Source of the DNA: Microbulbifer variabilis
GTDB taxonomy: Bacteria; Pseudomonadota; Gammaproteobacteria; Pseudomonadales; Cellvibrionaceae
DNA: 64,000 bases
NCBI RefSeq assembly: GCF_023716485.1
Contig: NZ_CP092418.1
Location: 1,595,001 to 1,659,000, forward strand
Reading direction: 5' to 3'
In this document: piece after piece, positions 59,513 through 64,000 of the stretch
Layout of the letters: each line of letters begins with the position of its first letter
Position numbering within the stretch: position 1 is the stretch's first letter
Translations under genes and position numbers: made by a program
Notes under the pieces: model-generated
What the model saw: the letters and a program-made list of their open reading frames with translations, nothing else
Database searches by the model: none
Told to the model about the DNA's origin: nothing

Positions 59513-60256
59513 TTGGCTTGGCAATGGTTTCACCGTTTGGGTTCACCGCGTTGGTTCTATCAAAAAACCAGTGGCTGGTTGCCCTGGCTGGCATTGGCCA
59601 GCGTTGTTTTGTTGGTGACGGGTTCGGTATGGGGTCTGGGGTTTGCCCCTGAGGATGCCAAGCAGGGCAACAGCTACCGTATTATCTTTATCCATGTGCC
59701 GGCGGCCTTCCTGGCCCTGGCGGGCTATTACATTATGGCAATCAGCGGCGCCATAGGCCTTATCTGGAAGATGAAACTCTCCTTTGCGGTGATGCGCGCA
59801 GCGGCCCCAATCGGCGCGGTACTCACCTTTATATCCCTTTTTACTGGCGCGGTCTGGGGAAAGCCCACCTGGGGCACCTACTGGGTTTGGGATGCCAGGA
59901 TTACCTCGATGTTGATCCTGCTGTTTCTTTATATCGGTGTGATGGCGCTGTCCCAAGCGGTTAGTCGCGAGCAGGTGGCGGACAAAGCCAGTGCGCTATT
60001 AGCCCTGGTCGGGACGGTGAATATCCCAATTATTTACAAGTCGGTAGACTGGTGGTTCACCCTCCATCAGCCGGCAACTATCCGCCTGACAGAATCCAGC
60101 AGTATCGATCCCAGTATGTTTTACCCGCTGCTGGTAATGATTATCGGTTTCTATTGTACCTATGCCTGGACCCTGCTTATGCATACTCGCGCGTTGATAC
60201 TACGCCGCGAGATGAAAACCCAATGGGTACAGCAGGAATTAGCTGGGGAGAAGTAA
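59513..60256 (+). CDS. ccmC: Haem export/assembly protein CcmC
   Basis: The 247-residue protein has six membrane segments and the WWD-type haem-handling motif (TGAVWGKPTWGTYWVWDARI) with flanking conserved His (FIHVPAAF, WFTLHQPAT). CcmC attaches haem to CcmE. The start is a TTG at 59513 with GGAGG five bases upstream; it matches the E. coli N-terminus, while the longer open frame upstream does not. Confidence 0.94.
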   Translation: MAWQWFHRLGSPRWFYQKTSGWLPWLALASVVLLVTGSVWGLGFAPEDAKQGNSYRIIFIHVPAAFLALAGYYIMAISGAIGLIWKMKLSFAVMRAAAPIGAVLTFISLFTGAVWGKPTWGTYWVWDARITSMLILLFLYIGVMALSQAVSREQVADKASALLALVGTVNIPIIYKSVDWWFTLHQPATIRLTESSSIDPSMFYPLLVMIIGFYCTYAWTLLMHTRALILRREMKTQWVQQELAGEK

Positions 60257-60257
60257 A

Positions 60258-60482
60258 GTGCAGTTTCAATTTGCCAATTTTGCAGACTTTCTGGCGATGG
60301 ATGGCCACGGCATTTATGTGTGGATTTCCTTTGCTGTTACTTTTGCGGCCCTCGCAGCCTTAGTTCTCTACCCACAGTTGGCGCGGCGGCGTCTACAGCG
60401 GGAGTTGCTTAAGCAGCAGCGCATTGCACAGCGCCGGCGCAAGGCTAAGGCGCAGCAGGCAGATATGGAAGAGCCAGCCTAG
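60258..60482 (+). CDS. ccmD: Haem exporter protein CcmD
   Basis: The 74-residue protein has one membrane segment and the CcmD signature MDGHGIYVWISFAVTFAALA, then a basic tail (LARRRLQRELLKQQRIAQRR). It stabilises the CcmABC-CcmE complex. The start is GTG at 60258, one base after the ccmC stop. Confidence 0.92.
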   Translation: MQFQFANFADFLAMDGHGIYVWISFAVTFAALAALVLYPQLARRRLQRELLKQQRIAQRRRKAKAQQADMEEPA

Positions 60483-60564
60483 CTGGTAATTGATAGGGTT
60501 TTTCGCCCGGTGGCTACAGCGGCCGGGCAGATAAGATCAAAAACTTATGGAGTTCACCTAAACA

Positions 60565-61014
60565 ATGCATCCCGTACGCAAGCAACGTCTGATCCTGGTA
60601 CTTGTTCTGGTCGCCCTTTCCAGTGCCGCAGTAGGTTTTGTCACCTATGCGATGCGAGAAAATATGGATTATTTCTATGCTCCCAGCGCATTTGCCGCAG
60701 GTGAGGTGCCTTTTGAGAAGCGCATCCGCGCCGGTGGTTGTGTCGTGCCGGGCAGTGTTCAGCGCGCGGAAGACAGCCTGGATGTTCAGTTTGTTATTAC
60801 CGATGGTGAGGCGGAACTGGCGGTCGTGTTCGATAAGATTCTGCCGGACCTATTTGCGGAAGGTGAAGCTGCAGTGATTAGCGGGCAGCTGATGCCCAGT
60901 GGCGTCTTGCGTGCCGATCAGGTACTAGCCAAGCACGATGAAAACTACACGCCTCCTGAAGTTGCGGAAAGTATGGTTTCCCACGAAGGCTGCACCGATG
61001 GAGCGAAGATATGA
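60565..61014 (+). CDS. ccmE: Haem chaperone CcmE
   Basis: The 149-residue protein has an N-terminal membrane anchor and an OB-fold periplasmic domain. The haem-binding His and the following Tyr are in LAKHDENYTPPEV. An extra Cys lies in RAGGCVVPGSV, where most relatives have a hydrophobic residue. Its end overlaps ccmF by four bases. It relays haem from CcmC to the CcmF ligase. Confidence 0.94.
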   Translation: MHPVRKQRLILVLVLVALSSAAVGFVTYAMRENMDYFYAPSAFAAGEVPFEKRIRAGGCVVPGSVQRAEDSLDVQFVITDGEAELAVVFDKILPDLFAEGEAAVISGQLMPSGVLRADQVLAKHDENYTPPEVAESMVSHEGCTDGAKI

Positions 61015-62996
61015 TCCCTGAACTGGGCCATTTTGCGCTGATAGTCGGCTTGCTGCTGTCTCTTGCGCTTTCGATATTGCCAATAGCTGGCAGTTATAGT
61101 GCACGCCCCCTGTGGATGGAGGCCGCCAGGCCACTGGCCTTGGGCGTCTTTGCGTTTGTTTTTATCGCTTATGTCTGCCTGACGGTCGCTTTTATCCAGA
61201 GCGACTTCACCGTTAACTATGTAGCGCAGAACTCCAACAGTATTCTCCCGATTTACTATAAGATCACCGCGGTATGGGGTGGTCACGAGGGCTCTATTCT
61301 GCTGTGGCTGTTGATCCAGGCAGGCTGGGCTGCGGCTGTGGCGCTATTTGGCCGCCAGTTGCCGCCGGAGCTGTTAGCGCGAGTGCTTTCAGTGCTGGGT
61401 ATGGTACTGATCGGCTTTTTCCTCTTTATTATATTGACGTCTAATCCCTTCGATCGCACTTTGCCATTCCCGCCTATGGAGGGGTCCGACCTGAATCCGC
61501 TGCTGCAGGATCCAGGGATGATTTTCCATCCGCCTCTATTGTATATGGGCTACGTGGGGTTCTCTGTCGCCTTCGCTTTCGCCATTGCTGCGCTCTTGGG
61601 CGGGCATTTGGATGCGGTTTGGGCTCGTTGGGCCAGACCCTGGACGGTAGTCGCCTGGGCTTTCCTCACTCTTGGAATCGCTCTGGGTAGCTGGTGGGCC
61701 TATTACGAATTGGGCTGGGGCGGTTGGTGGTTCTGGGACCCCGTGGAGAATGCCTCGCTGATGCCCTGGTTGGTGGGCACCGCACTAATGCACTCATTGG
61801 CAGTCACGGAAAAGCGCGGCTTGTTTAAAAGCTGGACAATTTTGCTGGCAATTTTTGCATTCAGTTTAAGCTTGCTGGGTACCTTCCTGGTGCGCTCCGG
61901 GGTGATTACTTCCGTGCATGCTTTCGCCACTGACCCGTTGCGCGGTAGCTTTATCCTCGGATTCCTGGCGGTGGTTGTGGGGATTTCCTTACTGTTGTTT
62001 GCGCTGCGTGCGCCAGCAGTGAGTGCTCGCAGTGTATTTTCCTTCCGCTCATTGGAGACCTTCCTGCTCGGTAACAATATCCTGCTGATCTTGATTATGG
62101 CGATGGTGCTGACTGGCACTTTATATCCGCTGGTGGCAGATGCCTTGAACCTGGGCAAAATCAGTGTTGGTCCTCCCTTCTTCAACCTGTTCTTTGTGCC
62201 CCTGATGGTGGTGCTTTGCCTGCTGCTAGGGATGGGGGTGCGTGCGAACTGGAAAGACAGTCGCTGGGACAAGCTTCTCAGCGCCTGGCGCCTGCCATTC
62301 CTGGCAGCCCTGGTGGTGGCTCTGGTTTGGCCTCTGGCCTTTGACCATTACCACTGGGGTGCGGTACTCGGCCTCTTTATTGGCGCCTGGGTATTTTGCG
62401 CGAGCCTTGCAGATATCGTTTCCAAAACCCGCAATGCCAAATCTTTTGTCGCCGGCCTTAAGCGTCAGCGCGCCAGTTACTACGGGATGCATCTTGCCCA
62501 TATAGGCTTGGCAGTGGCAGTGCTGGGGGTAGTGTTAACGACCGTATACAGCGTGGAAGAAGATTTGCGTATGGGTGCTGGCGATAGCCACAAGGTGGCT
62601 GGCTATGACTTTGATTTCGGTGGAGTACGCCTGGCACAAGGCCCAAATTACCGTGCTTTCGAGGGCGTGATTCACGTTAGCAAGAATGGCAAGCCGGTTG
62701 CAGAGTTATACCCGCAGAAGCGCAATTATTTCTCTGGCGGCAACACGATGACCGAAGCGGCAATTGATACTGGCTTATTCCGTGATATTTACGTTGCCCT
62801 CGGCGAGCCATTGGACCGCAGTAATCCCAGTGGGGATTGGGCCGTGCGCCTGCAGTACAAGGCCTTTGTGGTGTGGATTTGGTTGGGTGCCTTGCTAATG
62901 GCTATTGGTGGTGGCATTGCCGTGGCGGATAAGCGTTACCGCAAAGCTAGGGCGGCGCGCGAGGCATCTCTCAGCGGTAATTTGGCGGCGGCCTAA
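61011..62996 (+). CDS. ccmF: Cytochrome c haem lyase subunit CcmF
   Basis: The 661-residue protein has more than twelve membrane segments and the WWD domain GWGGWWFWDPVENASLMPWL with flanking conserved His (VWGGHEGSILLW, ALMHSLAV, LVRSGVITSVHAF). It ligates haem to apocytochrome c. Length and order fit CcmF. Confidence 0.96.
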   Translation: MIPELGHFALIVGLLLSLALSILPIAGSYSARPLWMEAARPLALGVFAFVFIAYVCLTVAFIQSDFTVNYVAQNSNSILPIYYKITAVWGGHEGSILLWLLIQAGWAAAVALFGRQLPPELLARVLSVLGMVLIGFFLFIILTSNPFDRTLPFPPMEGSDLNPLLQDPGMIFHPPLLYMGYVGFSVAFAFAIAALLGGHLDAVWARWARPWTVVAWAFLTLGIALGSWWAYYELGWGGWWFWDPVENASLMPWLVGTALMHSLAVTEKRGLFKSWTILLAIFAFSLSLLGTFLVRSGVITSVHAFATDPLRGSFILGFLAVVVGISLLLFALRAPAVSARSVFSFRSLETFLLGNNILLILIMAMVLTGTLYPLVADALNLGKISVGPPFFNLFFVPLMVVLCLLLGMGVRANWKDSRWDKLLSAWRLPFLAALVVALVWPLAFDHYHWGAVLGLFIGAWVFCASLADIVSKTRNAKSFVAGLKRQRASYYGMHLAHIGLAVAVLGVVLTTVYSVEEDLRMGAGDSHKVAGYDFDFGGVRLAQGPNYRAFEGVIHVSKNGKPVAELYPQKRNYFSGGNTMTEAAIDTGLFRDIYVALGEPLDRSNPSGDWAVRLQYKAFVVWIWLGALLMAIGGGIAVADKRYRKARAAREASLSGNLAAA

Positions 62997-63013
62997 GTTT
63001 CGGGAAGAATTAA

Positions 63014-63598
63014 ATGTCGAGATTAAAACTCTTTTTACCCCTGATAATTTTTGTGGCCCTGGCGCTTTTGTTTTGGCGTGGTTTGTTTTTGAATCCCCAG
63101 GAAATGCCTTCGGCATTGCTGAATAAGCCAGTGCCAGAGTTTTCCCTGGAAAAGGTTGCTGATAACAAGCAAGTCATGCAAAAAGGCGACCTGCCTAAGG
63201 GGCCGCACCTTCTCAATGTTTGGGCCACCTGGTGTGTGGCCTGCCGTGTTGAGCACCCCTACCTCAACGCCCTTGCAGAGCAGGGCGTACCTATTATTGG
63301 TGTTAACCTCAAGGATGATGATTCAGCGGCTATAAAATGGCTGGATAAATTTCACAACCCCTATCTCTTTAGCGTTGCCGACAGGGACGGGCGCCTGGCC
63401 CTGGACCTGGGAGTCTTTGGTGCTCCAGAAACCTTCCTGGTGGATGCCGAGGGCACTATCCGTTGTAAACACGTTGGCATCGTGGACGATAAGGTGTGGC
63501 AAACTAAGCTACAGCCACTTTACGAAAAACTAAAAAGCCAGCGCTGGGACGCATTTGCCGGTGACCTATCAGATTCCCTCATCTCCCGTTGTCAGTGA
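63014..63598 (+). CDS. ccmG: Thiol:disulfide interchange protein CcmG/DsbE
   Basis: The 194-residue protein has a membrane anchor (LFLPLIIFVALALLFWRGLF), a FSLEKV strand and a thioredoxin-like domain with the redox motif WATWCVACRVEHPYL. It reduces the apocytochrome Cys before haem ligation. Its 3' end overlaps the yigZ-like gene by 38 bases. The ccmH gene that usually follows is absent at this position. Confidence 0.93.
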   Translation: MSRLKLFLPLIIFVALALLFWRGLFLNPQEMPSALLNKPVPEFSLEKVADNKQVMQKGDLPKGPHLLNVWATWCVACRVEHPYLNALAEQGVPIIGVNLKDDDSAAIKWLDKFHNPYLFSVADRDGRLALDLGVFGAPETFLVDAEGTIRCKHVGIVDDKVWQTKLQPLYEKLKSQRWDAFAGDLSDSLISRCQ

Positions 63599-64000
63599 GA
63601 CTGAAGAGAAGAAAAGCCGTTTTATCTGTTGGTTGGGACCAGTAACAGATAAAACGGCCTTTCAGCATCAACTCAAACAAATTCGCCAGCAGTACCCGGA
63701 TGCCAGTCATCACTGCACGGCGTTGATTATCGGCAATCCCGCCAACCCCACTATGATGCAATCCGATGATGATGGTGAGCCCGGCGGCAGTGCAGGGCGC
63801 CCAATGCTGGAGCTGCTCCTCAAGCAGGGTGTTGGCAATGTGGGCGCTATAGTGACCCGCTATTTTGGTGGAACCAAATTAGGGGTTGGCGGCCTGATGC
63901 GTGCCTATCGGGGATCGGTGGGTGCTGCTTTACAGGCTATGCCTTTGGAGAGCTTTGTGCCGTTACAGCAGGCTTCTGTATGCTGTGATTTTGCCCAGGA
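63561..64000 (+). CDS. yigZ: YigZ/IMPACT family protein, cut by the window end
   Basis: From a GTG at 63561, inside the ccmG end, the frame reads MTYQIPSSPVVSETEEKKSR and on through QQYPDASHHCTALIIGNP, SDDDGEPGGSAGRPMLELLL and VTRYFGGTKLGVGGLMRAYR. These are the signatures of the YigZ/IMPACT (UPF0029) family, a conserved RNA-linked protein of uncertain function. The stop lies beyond 64000. The overlap with ccmG is unusually long at 38 bases; the next ATG lies far inside the conserved domain. Confidence 0.85.
   Translation, partial: MTYQIPSSPVVSETEEKKSRFICWLGPVTDKTAFQHQLKQIRQQYPDASHHCTALIIGNPANPTMMQSDDDGEPGGSAGRPMLELLLKQGVGNVGAIVTRYFGGTKLGVGGLMRAYRGSVGAALQAMPLESFVPLQQASVCCDFAQ

Overview
The window reads as chromosomal DNA of a marine gammaproteobacterium, most likely Microbulbifer or a close relative (inference from gene content: DUF502, GcvR, EpmC, PdxB, BolA, a complete System I cytochrome c maturation operon, cytochrome bo3, many exported proteins). 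Most of it is ordinary housekeeping DNA of moderate GC. Two stretches are AT-rich and accessory: about 0.2-4.8 kb and about 43.5-56.0 kb.

Layout. 0-5.8 kb: end of an OadB-type decarboxylase subunit, an exported coiled-coil protein, two paralogous secreted beta-rich proteins, a glutamine amidotransferase coupled to an exported protein, and a LysR regulator. 5.8-15.5 kb: haem-motif lipoprotein, DjlA-like co-chaperone, BolA, an Asp-rich OmpW-like barrel, MmsA, RecQ, a glutaminyl cyclotransferase-like protein and DUF502. 15.5-22.7 kb: MnmC, flavodoxin, TrmL and GcvR on the minus strand, then a thiamine-binding-like protein with an exported methyltransferase, YheU-type protein, hydrolase and TusA. 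23.0-27.8 kb: a tightly overlapping five-gene run epmC-xni-pdxB-ATP/NAD kinase-like-methyltransferase. 28-34.4 kb: alaA, msrB, DUF1499, a threefold tRNA-Glu/tRNA-Gly array with its promoter and terminator, the YadG/YadH ABC exporter and queF. 34.7-43.3 kb: DcaP-like porin, lipoprotein, cyoABCD, a class III nucleotide cyclase and a YdjA-type nitroreductase.

43.4-56.1 kb is an AT-rich island bounded by tRNA-Ser(GGA) on the plus strand and tRNA-Arg(CCT) on the minus strand, so both tRNA 3' ends point into it. It holds a beta-helix/FG-GAP secreted protein, a decayed prophage lysis module (frameshifted M15 endopeptidase run together with a 3-TM holin, an amber-interrupted small membrane protein, an SOS-box-containing palindrome and promoter upstream), an unknown reverse-strand cargo gene, an Aquifex-type aconitase, an HNH-like lipoprotein that has lost its catalytic His, a DUF4386 membrane protein and an HdeA-like acid-stress protein. 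No integrase or transposase is visible. 56.5-64 kb returns to core genes: a small conserved protein, a 2OG-Fe(II) oxygenase and ccmABCDEFG, followed directly by a YigZ/IMPACT gene that runs off the window end.

No CRISPR array, restriction-modification system or intact mobile element was found. The most unusual items are the prophage lysis remnant with its SOS-type control region, the covarying intergenic hairpins in the tRNA array, the OmpW-like barrel with one Asp cluster in each predicted extracellular loop, and the HNH-like lipoprotein lacking its His.
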